Part shown: one piece after another, positions 7,955-15,509 of the stretch
How positions within the stretch are numbered: position 1 is the first letter of the stretch
Layout: every line of letters begins with the position of its first letter
Made by a program: the position numbers and the translations under genes
Source of the DNA: JBCDCB01 sp039182735
GTDB taxonomy: Bacteria > Planctomycetota > Phycisphaerae > Phycisphaerales > UBA1924
Assembly: GCA_039182735.1 (NCBI GenBank)
Contig: JBCDCB010000005.1
Coordinates: 1-64,000 of the forward strand
Direction: 5' to 3'
DNA: 64,000 bases
Notes under the pieces: generated by a model
Told to the model about the DNA's origin: nothing
Seen by the model: the letters and a program-made list of their open reading frames with translations, nothing else
The model's database searches: none

Positions 7955-8781
7955 TCGGAGATCTGCTTGAGTTCGTCACGCAGAATCGCCGCGAGCTCGT
8001 AGTTTTCCTGTTCGATCGCCTTCTGCAGGCGTTCGCGCAGCTCACTCTTCTGGCTGGCGGGGAGCTTCTTGACGAGTTCGTCGCGCATGCCGCGGAGCAG
8101 CGCGACCTCGCTCGACATGTCTATCGCCTCGGGCATGCCCGATTCCTCGAAGTGCTGGCGCAGCTCTTCGAGCCCTTCGTCGATGTGGAAGAGCGCCGCC
8201 TTGGCCTCGTCGTCGGCCACCATCTGCGACGCCAGCGCCCGTGTCCGCATCATCAGGATGTACGGGCGGAACTGGTCGAGCACGTTCTGGTCCTCTTCCG
8301 TCTCCGCGAAGTCCCGGCACAGTTCGATCACACGCAGGTTGCGCGACGTGTCACGCACCACGCCTTCGTAATCCGCCAGCACCAGCAGCGCGAGGTAGCG
8401 GTGGTAGTACTGCACCGCCTCTTCGCGCAGCACGCGGCAATCCTCCGGGCTCAGGCTCGGCTCGGGCGCGTCGTCGTCGAACGTGTCCCCGTCGATCGGC
8501 TCGCCGTCCAGGCGCATCTCGTGGTATTCGAGCAGGCTCTCGCACCCGTGCGGGCGAAGCCCGTCGGGGCGCCCGGAGACCTCCATCTGCAAGACGCCCA
8601 GGTCCACCCGCATCTGGATCTTGGGCAGGCCGTCCTCGCCCGAGATCACGCGGACGTTGATGTGGCCCGATTCGTAGGTCCACTCGCGGAGCAGCTCGGT
8701 GAGGTCGATCGAGACCTCCTTCCCGTCCGGCTCCTCGCCCGCGCCCGCCTGATCGCCCAAATTCTGTTCCGGCGCATCCAT
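7951..8781 (-). CDS. UvrB/UvrC-motif protein
   Basis: A 276-residue cytoplasmic protein ending in a UVR motif (ELRERLQKAIEQENYELAAI, residues about 247-266), the helical hairpin by which UvrB and UvrC interact and which also occurs in McsA and ClpC-type proteins. The N-terminal part has an IDLTELLREWTY opening and a beta-rich region with a single CES cysteine; the middle is helical and acidic. It is not UvrB or UvrC, because no helicase or nuclease domain is present. A TAGACT hexamer ends 6 nt before the ATG; AAGGAG lies slightly too far upstream for an ideal ribosome site. It overlaps the glycosyltransferase by ATGA. Confidence 0.75.
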   Translation of the reverse strand: MDAPEQNLGDQAGAGEEPDGKEVSIDLTELLREWTYESGHINVRVISGEDGLPKIQMRVDLGVLQMEVSGRPDGLRPHGCESLLEYHEMRLDGEPIDGDTFDDDAPEPSLSPEDCRVLREEAVQYYHRYLALLVLADYEGVVRDTSRNLRVIELCRDFAETEEDQNVLDQFRPYILMMRTRALASQMVADDEAKAALFHIDEGLEELRQHFEESGMPEAIDMSSEVALLRGMRDELVKKLPASQKSELRERLQKAIEQENYELAAILRDELKQISE

Positions 8782-8787
8782 CGCCCG

Positions 8788-8793
8788 AGTCTA
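8788..8793 (-). promoter_or_regulatory. -10 hexamer TAGACT 6 nt before UVR-motif gene
   Basis: TAGACT on the minus strand ends exactly 6 nt before the ATG at 8781, so the predicted transcript would start at or next to the start codon. No matching -35 is visible. Confidence 0.5.
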
Positions 8794-8940
8794 TCTCCTT
8801 CGACCATGAAATCGCTTCTCGGACCCGTCAGAACCGGCCCGCCCGCCCAGCACCACGTGTGGGTTGGGGACCCCGGGAAGCTCGTGAAGATGGCGAGCCC
8901 ACGTGACGACCAACTCTTGCGTACGGGCCGAGTTTCTCTC

Positions 8941-8969
8941 TTGCGGTACCCCGGGCCTCCGCCTACTGT
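8941..8969 (+). promoter_or_regulatory. Candidate promoter of the sigma factor gene
   Basis: TTGCGG (8941-8946) and TACTGT (8964-8969) are separated by 17 bp, the optimal spacing of a primary-sigma promoter. The predicted transcript would carry a leader of about 90 nt before the ATG at 9065. Confidence 0.5.
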
Positions 8970-9064
8970 GCCGATGGTTCCGAGTCGGAGTCGCTCGGCA
9001 GAGTGGGAGAGATCCCTCGCGGTCCGCGGCAGCGATCATCGCTGTCGATCAGTAAGGCGGGTCC

Positions 9065-10000
9065 ATGGGGAAGTCTGAGGTCGAATCCGATCTGCAGCTC
9101 TACCTGCGGCAGATCAATGACTACCAGCTGCTGACGCCCATCGAGGAGAAGATCCTCGGCTGGTCCGTCATCAACGAGTCGTGCCCCGCCGCACGCGAAC
9201 GCCTCGTGCGCTCCAACCTCCGCCTCGTCGTCTCCATCGCCAAGCAGTACGTCAACCGCGGGCTCTCCCTCACCGACCTGATCGAAGAGGGCAACATCGG
9301 GCTCATCCGCGCCGTCGAAGGCTTCGACCCCGCCCAGGGCGCCCGCTTCTCTACCTACGCCTCGTGGTGGATCAAGCAGGCCATCAAGCGCGCCCTGATG
9401 AACGCCGCCCAGCCCATCCACGTGCCGGCGTACATGATCGAGCTCATCGCCAAGTGGAAGGACGCCACGCGTCGCTTCGAGGAAGAGCACTCCCGTCAGC
9501 CGAGCCTCGAAGAACTCGCCGAGATGCTCGATGTGCCTATCAAAAAGGTCTCGATCATCCGCAAAGCCGGTCGGGCTTTCTCGTCGCCCTCGCAGGCACC
9601 CCTCGACGAAGACGGCAACCCGCTCAACTTCTCCGACGTCCTCACCGACACCCGCCACGGCAGGCCGGAAGAAGATGTCCACCGGCGCGACGAACTCGAG
9701 ACCGTCCTCCAGCTCCTCGACGCGATCGACGAACGCGAAGCCACCGTCCTGCGTCTCCGCTTCGGGCTCGACGGCAAGGAGCCGCTCACCCTCAAGCAGA
9801 TCGGTCAGGAAATCGGGCTCACGCGTGAGCGCGTCCGTCAGATCGAGGTCGAAGCCCTCCGCAAGCTCAACGGTCGCCTGATGGACGAGAAGCCCAGCCG
9901 CTTCTTCCGCGACGAAGACGAAAACGAGCTCGGCGAAACCAACGTCCCGAACGGACGCTCGCGCCGCTCCGCTCGCTCGCGCAGCCAAGCGACGAACTGA
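9065..10000 (+). CDS. RpoD/SigA-like RNA polymerase sigma factor (short form)
   Basis: A 311-residue sigma-70 family factor with region 1.2 (SDLQLYLRQINDYQLLT), region 2 (LIEEGNIGLIRAVEGF, FSTYASWWIKQAIKRA), region 3 and region 4.2 (GLTRERVRQIEVEALRKL), but no region 1.1. This is the layout of group 2 factors or of short primary-like factors. In the -10 recognition helix Q105 equals E. coli Q437 and R109 equals R441, but T440 is replaced by K108, which may alter preference at -12. The C-terminus is a basic, low-complexity tail (NGRSRRSARSRSQ). Weak GGCGGG ribosome site before the ATG. It may be the sigma using the TANNNT sites seen here; that is inference. Confidence 0.9.
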   Translation: MGKSEVESDLQLYLRQINDYQLLTPIEEKILGWSVINESCPAARERLVRSNLRLVVSIAKQYVNRGLSLTDLIEEGNIGLIRAVEGFDPAQGARFSTYASWWIKQAIKRALMNAAQPIHVPAYMIELIAKWKDATRRFEEEHSRQPSLEELAEMLDVPIKKVSIIRKAGRAFSSPSQAPLDEDGNPLNFSDVLTDTRHGRPEEDVHRRDELETVLQLLDAIDEREATVLRLRFGLDGKEPLTLKQIGQEIGLTRERVRQIEVEALRKLNGRLMDEKPSRFFRDEDENELGETNVPNGRSRRSARSRSQATN

Positions 10001-10035
10001 GCTCCCTTCACAACGAGCCGCGACCTTCAGGGAGC
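10001..10035. repeat. REP-like element copy 1 and hairpin between sigma and gcvT
   Basis: GCTCCCT (10001-10007) and AGGGAGC (10029-10035) form a perfect 7-bp stem between the convergent sigma factor and gcvT genes. Embedded in it is GAGCCGCGACCTTCAGGGAG, which recurs with small changes at 11217-11253 and 29814-29838. It is a plausible bidirectional terminator or REP-like element; no T-run follows. Confidence 0.5.
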
Positions 10036-10048
10036 GACCCCGCATCGA

Positions 10049-11194
10049 TTACGCGTTCTTCGGCGCCTTGTAGAACGGCAGCGCCGTCACCTCGCCCGGG
10101 ATCGTGCGCCCATTGCCGCAATCGATCTCGACGCTCGTGCCCGGTTCGCTGAGCGCCCGATCGATGTACGCCATCGCGATGGGCTTCTCGAGCGTCGGGC
10201 TCAGCGCGGCGCTTGTCACCTCGCCGACGGTTGCGCCGTCTGAGAGCACCCCCATGTGCGCGCGCGCGGTCCGCTTGCCCTCGAGCGTGAGCCCCACAAG
10301 CAGGCGCTCGGGTCCGCCATCGTCGCGTGTGCGTTTGAGCGCTTCCATGCCGATGTACGCCTCGCCGCGTTCGTCCTCGTCCTTGTCGATGTTCAGCGCA
10401 AAGGGCATGTTGGCGGCCATCGCGCTGATGTCTTCGCCGAGCTCGTTGCCGTAGAGCGGCATGCCCGCTTCGAGGCGCAGCGTGTCGCGTGCGCCGAGCC
10501 CCGCCGGTCGGATCAGCGCGTCGTCGGCGTCCACGTCGATGTCCTTGAGCACCAGCTTCAGCCCCATATCCACCATGCTCGCCGGCAGGATGACCTCGAT
10601 CCCGTCCTCGCCGGTGTACCCCGTTCGGCTCACGATCAGCTTCATCACCAGGTAGTTCTTCTGCGTGAAGCGGTAGCGCTTGAGCGTCGGGATTTCCTTT
10701 GAGAAGCGCCCGATCACGTCCATCGCCTTGGGCCCCTGGATCGCGACCATCGCGGTCTTCATCGTCTGGTCGTCCATCTTGAGGACGTACTCGTTCGCCG
10801 CGATCACCTCGTCGAAGTGCGCGACGACCTTCTCGCGGTTCGCCCCGTTCACGACCATGAGGTAGTCGTCGTCATCGAACTTGCTGATGATGACGTCGTC
10901 CTTCACGCCGCCCTGTTCGTTGAGGATCATCCCGTATCGGCACTGCCCGACCTGCATATCGCTGACGCGCCGGGAGAAGACCTTCTCGAGAAAGCGTCGG
11001 CTGTGCCGGCCGCCGATGCGCAGTCGCCCCATGTGCGAGACGTCGAAGATCCCGCCGCTGCGCCGCACCTGGTGATGCTCGCTGTGGATGCCCCCCCAGT
11101 CGCGCTGGTAGACGATCGGCATCGACCAGCCGGCGAAGTCAACGATCTTCCCGGCGTTGCGTTCGTGGAACTTTGCGAGCGGCGTCTGATGCAC
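10049..11194 (-). CDS. gcvT: Aminomethyltransferase (glycine cleavage T protein)
   Basis: A 381-residue T protein of the glycine cleavage system, which transfers the aminomethyl carbon from the lipoylated H protein to tetrahydrofolate. It has the usual opening (TPLAKFHERNAGKIVDFAGW), HSEHHQVRRSGGIFDVSHMG and the C-terminal region with AALSPTLEKPIAMAYID. The length fits the family. The GTG at 11194 has the ribosome site GAGGAG. No gcvH or gcvP is in the window. TAGTCT at 11304-11299 (minus strand) could be its -10 with a leader of about 100 nt; this overlaps the 3' region of panC. Confidence 0.93.
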   Translation of the reverse strand: MHQTPLAKFHERNAGKIVDFAGWSMPIVYQRDWGGIHSEHHQVRRSGGIFDVSHMGRLRIGGRHSRRFLEKVFSRRVSDMQVGQCRYGMILNEQGGVKDDVIISKFDDDDYLMVVNGANREKVVAHFDEVIAANEYVLKMDDQTMKTAMVAIQGPKAMDVIGRFSKEIPTLKRYRFTQKNYLVMKLIVSRTGYTGEDGIEVILPASMVDMGLKLVLKDIDVDADDALIRPAGLGARDTLRLEAGMPLYGNELGEDISAMAANMPFALNIDKDEDERGEAYIGMEALKRTRDDGGPERLLVGLTLEGKRTARAHMGVLSDGATVGEVTSAALSPTLEKPIAMAYIDRALSEPGTSVEIDCGNGRTIPGEVTALPFYKAPKNA

Positions 11195-11216
11195 AGCGGT
11201 CTCTCCTCAATGCGTC

Positions 11217-11253
11217 CGACGAGCCGCGACCGTCAGGAAGCGGGAACGGCTCG
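11217..11253. repeat. REP-like element copy 2
   Basis: GAGCCGCGACCGTCAGGAAG (11221-11240) matches the elements at 10001-10035 and 29814-29838. Here it is closed by the 7-bp inverted repeat CGAGCCG/CGGCTCG (11220-11226 with 11247-11253). It lies downstream of panC and upstream of gcvT. Confidence 0.5.
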
Positions 11254-11319
11254 ACACGAGTCACCCGCGCCACATGCTCGCGGGCGTGGCTCAGCCAGAG
11301 ACTAGCGTACGCAAACATC

Positions 11320-12174
11320 TCACCCCTTTGCGTCGAATCGCCACCCGGGCCACGGCGCGTTGTCGATCAGGCGCGTCCGACCCGCCCGCGCCGCCACCAG
11401 CACCCGCGCCGAGCGCCCGCTCGACGGCGCCAGCAGCGTCTCCGCATCGCGCACCGCGGCGTACTCGACTTCGAGCCCCGCCGACGCCATCGCCCCTCGC
11501 GCCGCCCGTTCCGCTCGCTCGGGGTCCGGTTCCGCCGCAGCGAGCATCAACGCCTTTGGCACGGCGCCCGCCATCGATCGCTGCTCTGGCGAGAGGTGCG
11601 TGTTCCGGCTGCTCATCGCGACGCCGCCGGGCTCGCGGACCGTCTCGACGCCCACGATCTCGACGTCCATCCCTTCGCGATCCACGAGCGCGCGCACGAC
11701 CTGCAACTGCTGCCAGTCCTTCTCGCCGAAGATCGCGACGCCCGGCGACACCAGCTCGAACAACCGGCGCACCACCGCGTACACTCCCGCGAAGTGACCG
11801 GGTCTCGCCGCGTCTTCGAGTGCCGGCGATCGCGCCACCCCCGGCAGCAAAGCCTCTGCCACCCCGTGCGCGCCGTCGGGGTACACCTCGCTCGCCTCCG
11901 GCGCAAAGAGCGCCGAGACGCCGAGCCGCTCGCACGTGCGCGCATCGTCGCCCATGTTGCGCGGGTACCGCTCGAAGTCGCTCGCCTCGTCGAACTGCGT
12001 GGGATTCACAAAGACGCTGACGACCACCGGGTGGTCGTCGCTCGCGATCTCGTGCGCGCGCCGGATGAGCGCTTCGTGCCCGGCGTGCAGCGCGCCCATC
12101 GTCGGCACAAAGACCGCACGCGCACCCGCACCGATCGCGTCGTTCAGTTGTTCGTGTGTGTTGGCGAGTCGCAC
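11320..12174 (-). CDS. panC: Pantothenate synthetase
   Basis: A 284-residue enzyme that joins pantoate and beta-alanine with ATP to give pantothenate, the precursor of coenzyme A. The HIGH-like motif PTMGALHAGH is at residues 24-33. VNPTQFDEASDFERYPR, FGEKDWQQL and SSRNTHLSPEQR are the pantoate- and ATP-binding signatures. The GTG at 12174 is used because the protein then starts just before the first beta-strand. It lies 18 bp downstream of the ACT-domain gene and is probably in one operon with it. panB and panD are not in the window. Confidence 0.95.
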   Translation of the reverse strand: MRLANTHEQLNDAIGAGARAVFVPTMGALHAGHEALIRRAHEIASDDHPVVVSVFVNPTQFDEASDFERYPRNMGDDARTCERLGVSALFAPEASEVYPDGAHGVAEALLPGVARSPALEDAARPGHFAGVYAVVRRLFELVSPGVAIFGEKDWQQLQVVRALVDREGMDVEIVGVETVREPGGVAMSSRNTHLSPEQRSMAGAVPKALMLAAAEPDPERAERAARGAMASAGLEVEYAAVRDAETLLAPSSGRSARVLVAARAGRTRLIDNAPWPGWRFDAKG

Positions 12175-12192
12175 GGAGCGGAGCCGTCCCGG

Positions 12193-12684
12193 TCAGTGGC
12201 AGCTGTCACCCTTGTGCGGCAGGTCGCACTCGCCGAGCAACTGGAAGCCCTTGCGCCGCAGGATCTGCCCGCCGAGCACGAGATCATCGACCGAGATCGC
12301 GACCGTGGGCGTGCCGTTGGGGCGGAGCATGACCGGGTACGCAAACCGGATGCTGAGTTCGGCGCCGAGCAGGTTGAGGCACAGGCTGCTGAGCGTGTGC
12401 CCGCCGATGAGCTCCACAATCATCACGTCGAGCATCGAGAAGGGCAGGCCCTCTTCGCGGAGCAGCGCCTTCGCGCCGGCGGCGTTGTTCGTGATGATCC
12501 GCACCACCGCGTGGTCAGAAGCTTCCTGCACGCTGAACGCGCAAATGTCGCACCCCTCGGCCCGGTCAAAGAGCTCGACCAGATCCAGCAGCTTCCCGAC
12601 CTTGTTCTCAAGGAAGACGCCGAACTGTGTCACGCTGGGAACCGTGTACCCCTGCGCCGTCGGCGTTGGGCTCGCTTGGGTCAT
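12193..12684 (-). CDS. ACT-domain protein
   Basis: A 163-residue protein made of ACT-like modules: VTQFGVFLENKVGKLLDLVE is followed by a beta-alpha-beta pattern (CDICAFSV, HAVVRIITNN, EEGLPFSMLDVMIVEL). The second half (LSSLCLNLLGAELSIRFAYP) looks like another partial ACT unit. ACT domains bind amino acids and regulate metabolism; no enzyme domain is attached. The ATG follows GAGGAGCG. Next to panC it may sense a branched-chain amino acid or a pantothenate precursor, but this is inference. The tail holds several Cys/His residues (GECDLPHKGDSCH), possibly a metal site. Confidence 0.75.
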   Translation of the reverse strand: MTQASPTPTAQGYTVPSVTQFGVFLENKVGKLLDLVELFDRAEGCDICAFSVQEASDHAVVRIITNNAAGAKALLREEGLPFSMLDVMIVELIGGHTLSSLCLNLLGAELSIRFAYPVMLRPNGTPTVAISVDDLVLGGQILRRKGFQLLGECDLPHKGDSCH

Positions 12685-13002
12685 CGCAGCGCTCCTCGCT
12701 GATCAAACGTCGGTCTGGCCCACACCAGGCGGTCGTGGTCGCGAATCCGCATCGCCCATTCCCACAGCACGCCTCGCTCCCGCGTTCACCCCTCGCACAC
12801 GACTCGGGGGATACAGGACGGGCTCGGGCCGACACATCCCCTCATCCTGAGGGTTGGCCCAACCTGAAACGTACCCCAACCCTCACCAACATGACAACGG
12901 TTTTTTGCGGATTCGCCTTTCGCTCGCTCGGAATCACAGCGCAATTCTTGCCATGTTCGGGGTGTGCGGGCCCTTCTGGTCGCTCCGGTCCAGATCCAGA
13001 CC
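12685..13002 (-). other. 318-bp intergenic leader of the ACT/panC operon
   Basis: No gene is seen here. On the minus strand a 10-bp inverted repeat (TGAGGGTTGG 12848-12857 with CCAACCCTCA 12876-12885) competes with a shorter hairpin using the same bases (GGTTGG 12852-12857 with CCAACC 12859-12864). Only one of the two can form at a time, the logic of an attenuator, although no T-run follows directly. A T6 run at 12901-12906 (plus strand) is not linked to a hairpin that ends any gene. Confidence 0.4.
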
Positions 13003-13893
13003 TCAACCGACCACCGGCTCCGGGGATGCGACCCGGGGCAGCAGGCCCGCGCCCGCGGCCTCTTCGAGCAGCCGGCGCACCGCCGCCGAACCCCGTTCCC
13101 CCATGTCCACCGTCAGATCGTTCACGTACAGCGCGACGAACCGGTCGATCGACTCACGCGACTGCTCCGGCGCGAACCGCTGCGCCACGTCGAGCGATCG
13201 TTCCCGGTTCCCCATCGCGTGCTCGATCGATCGGCGGAGGACCCGCGACAATCGCTCGCTCGTCCCGCCGCCGAACCGCTCGTCCAGATCACGCCGGATC
13301 GCGTTCGCGCCCAGCGGCAGCGGCAACCCCGTCTCGCGCGCCCACCACACGCCGAGGTCTTCCACCAGGTGAAGCCCGTCGTCGGCGAACGTCACCTGCG
13401 CCTCGTGGATCACCAGCCCCGCGTCGGCCTCGCCCGCCAGCACCGCGGGGATCACGCGATCGAACCCCATCGCTTCGTGCAGCGGGTCGCGACCCAGCAG
13501 CAGGCGCAGCGTCAGGTACGCCGATGTCCGCACGCCCGGGATCGCGAAACGGGTCGTGGCGTCGCGCAGCGTGTGCGTCGCCATCGGTTTTGCCGAGACG
13601 ATCTTGGGCCCGAAGCCCGTGCCCATCGAGGCGCCGCTGGAGGTCAGCGCGTAGCGATCGGCGACCCGCGCCCACGCGGCGAACGACATCGCCGTCACGT
13701 CCAGATCACCCGCCTCCTGCGCACGCCGGTTGAGCGCCTCGATGTCCTCGGCGATCGGCGTGAAGACGAACCCCTCACAGTCGATCTCCGCCGGCTCGCC
13801 AGCGCCCGCGTCGCCCAGAGGCCACCACATGAACGCGTCGTCCGCGTCCGGCGAGTGCCCGATCGTCAGGTGGATGGCTCCGTCGGCGTTCAT
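13003..13893 (-). CDS. mqnD: 1,4-dihydroxy-6-naphthoate synthase (futalosine pathway)
   Basis: A 296-residue MqnD-type protein, which converts cyclic de-hypoxanthine futalosine to 1,4-dihydroxy-6-naphthoate in menaquinone synthesis. The fold is that of periplasmic binding proteins. Diagnostic features are the opening TIGHSPDADDAFMWWPL, the central SSGASMGTGFGPKIV and VIHEAQVTFADDGLHL. MqnA is the nearest alternative, but the HSPDADDAF opening favours MqnD. No signal peptide. It is divergent from smpB with 54 bp between start codons. A TAGGAT hexamer ends 6 nt before the ATG. Confidence 0.87.
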   Translation of the reverse strand: MNADGAIHLTIGHSPDADDAFMWWPLGDAGAGEPAEIDCEGFVFTPIAEDIEALNRRAQEAGDLDVTAMSFAAWARVADRYALTSSGASMGTGFGPKIVSAKPMATHTLRDATTRFAIPGVRTSAYLTLRLLLGRDPLHEAMGFDRVIPAVLAGEADAGLVIHEAQVTFADDGLHLVEDLGVWWARETGLPLPLGANAIRRDLDERFGGGTSERLSRVLRRSIEHAMGNRERSLDVAQRFAPEQSRESIDRFVALYVNDLTVDMGERGSAAVRRLLEEAAGAGLLPRVASPEPVVG

Positions 13894-13899
13894 GCGGCG

Positions 13900-13905
13900 A
13901 TCCTA
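13900..13905 (-). promoter_or_regulatory. -10 hexamer TAGGAT 6 nt before mqnD
   Basis: TAGGAT on the minus strand ends 6 nt before the mqnD ATG, predicting a leaderless mRNA. On the plus strand TACCCT (13918-13923) could serve smpB with a short leader. Confidence 0.5.
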
Positions 13906-13947
13906 GCGCCGCCGCGATACCCTTGCGGTCCGCCAGGGCACGCACCC

Positions 13948-14436
13948 ATGAGCAAGAAACGGCGCAACAATTCGAAGTCGGGCGACACCCCGGAAGTCGT
14001 CAACCGGCGCGCGCGCTTCGAGTACGACATCGAAGACACGCTCGAGGTCGGCGTGCGCCTCGTCGGGACCGAGGTCAAGTCGGTCCGCATGGGCAAGGTC
14101 TCCCTCGCCGAGGGCTACGTTCGCGCGACCGAGGAGCCCGCACGCATGGAACTGCACGGCGTGCATATCGCCGAGTACCCGCCCGCCGGCGCCTTCCAGC
14201 ACCCGCCGACGCGCGTGCGGACGCTCCTCGCGCACAAGAAGGAAATCGTCAAGTTCGCGACGCGCGCACAGGTCAAGGGGATGTCGATCGTCCCGCTCAA
14301 GCTCTACTTCAAGGGCGGGTTTGCCAAGATCCAGATCGGAGTGGGTCGGGGCAAGGGCAAGAGCGACAAACGCGAGACCATCAAGAAGCGCGAAGCCGAC
14401 CGCGACATCATGCGCGCGATGTCCAAACGCGTCTAA
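13948..14436 (+). CDS. smpB: SsrA-binding protein SmpB
   Basis: A 162-residue SmpB, which binds tmRNA and brings it to stalled ribosomes for trans-translation. Family signatures are RRARFEYDIEDTLEVGVRL, GTEVKSVRMGKVSLAEGYVR, the central HIAEYPPAG and the basic tail KRETIKKREADRDI that contacts the decoding centre. Length is typical. The ATG at 13948 is used; upstream in-frame codons belong to a long antisense frame over mqnD. The tmRNA gene itself was not found in the window. Confidence 0.96.
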   Translation: MSKKRRNNSKSGDTPEVVNRRARFEYDIEDTLEVGVRLVGTEVKSVRMGKVSLAEGYVRATEEPARMELHGVHIAEYPPAGAFQHPPTRVRTLLAHKKEIVKFATRAQVKGMSIVPLKLYFKGGFAKIQIGVGRGKGKSDKRETIKKREADRDIMRAMSKRV

Positions 14437-14439
14437 CGC

Positions 14440-15294
14440 TTAGCGCGCCGTGGTGCGCACGCGCCACGATTCGGCGAGCGCCGGGTCGAGCACCTCGATG
14501 CGCGCGCTCGACAGCAAACGCGAAGCGCGTCTGTTCATGAGCAGACGCTCCTGCTGCAGGCGCGCGGTGCGCTCGACCGACGCGCGCACACGCTCCAGCC
14601 CCGGGTCGTCGCCCGGGATGATCTCCTCGACGAGCGCGACGGCGTACCCGCTCGGCTCGATCGCGATGGCGTCGGTCAGCGCGCCCACACGCGTGCGCAC
14701 GATCTGGGCGCGTAGCGCTTCGGGGTAGGTCGGGTCGGCGGGGCTGAGGGGCTCGATGATGCCGCCGCGCGCGGCGCTGATGTCGCTCGAGGCCTGCGCC
14801 GCGACCACGCCGAAGGCCTCGCCCGCGCGCAGGCGATCGAGCGCCCGCTGCGCCTCGCGCGCCGTGGCGGTGGTGATGAGGCGGATGCGGTACCGCTCGC
14901 CGTGGAGCAGCGCATAGGTCGTGCGGAGGGTGGGTGCATCGAGTCGTACGTCATCACGCACGAGCGCCCGCAGCATGGCGGTGCGGCGGAGCAGCGATGC
15001 GAAGCGCGTGTCGCCCAGCCCGCGCTGCGCGCGCAGTTGCTGCAGCAGTTCGATGCCCTGCCCGGTGTTGGCGGCGACACCGCCGCGGCGCAGCTCCTCG
15101 ATGAGCAGTTCGCGTTCGGCGCGGACGTCGGCATCCGTGATCGCGATGCCCTCACGCGCGCACGCCGCTTCGAGCTGGCGTTCGAGCAGGATCTCTTCGA
15201 GCACGATCCCGCCGGCGGCCTCGGCGAGCGGGCGGCGCATCTCTTGCCACGAGACCGTTTCGCCGTCGATCAACGCGGGGGGCGTGGAGCGCAC
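14440..15294 (-). CDS. PpiC/SurA-like peptidyl-prolyl isomerase
   Basis: A 284-residue protein with a SurA-type N-terminal helical region (PALIDGETVSWQEMRRPLAE) and a PpiC parvulin-like domain about residues 130-235 (RYRIRLITTATAREAQRALD, then GGIIEPLSPADPTYPEALRA). It should act as a folding helper for exported proteins. No signal peptide is encoded from the GTG at 15294. The frame stays open upstream and contains LGAC, but no hydrophobic segment precedes that cysteine, so a lipoprotein signal is not convincing. An N-terminal frameshift or missed start is possible. It converges on smpB with 3 bp between stops. Confidence 0.65.
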   Translation of the reverse strand: MRSTPPALIDGETVSWQEMRRPLAEAAGGIVLEEILLERQLEAACAREGIAITDADVRAERELLIEELRRGGVAANTGQGIELLQQLRAQRGLGDTRFASLLRRTAMLRALVRDDVRLDAPTLRTTYALLHGERYRIRLITTATAREAQRALDRLRAGEAFGVVAAQASSDISAARGGIIEPLSPADPTYPEALRAQIVRTRVGALTDAIAIEPSGYAVALVEEIIPGDDPGLERVRASVERTARLQQERLLMNRRASRLLSSARIEVLDPALAESWRVRTTAR

Positions 15295-15509
15295 GGGCTG
15301 AGATGGCTCGCGCTGGACGGTTCGTTCGGCGCGTTCGATGCCGCGCGTGGCGTCGCGTTCGGGCGTGCGTGTCCCGTCGCTGTTCGCGCACGCGCCGAGC
15401 GGAGCGTGAGCGGCAAGATCGTCATCGAGATGGCGCGTGTGTACCCTCGCATGCGTCGAGCAGACCGCGCGCCGGGAACCGTGTCAACCGCGCATGCGAA
15501 GCGAGACCC

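Noticed and set aside
12895..12910. T6 run as a terminator
   Set aside because: No plus-strand gene ends upstream and no hairpin is directly attached.
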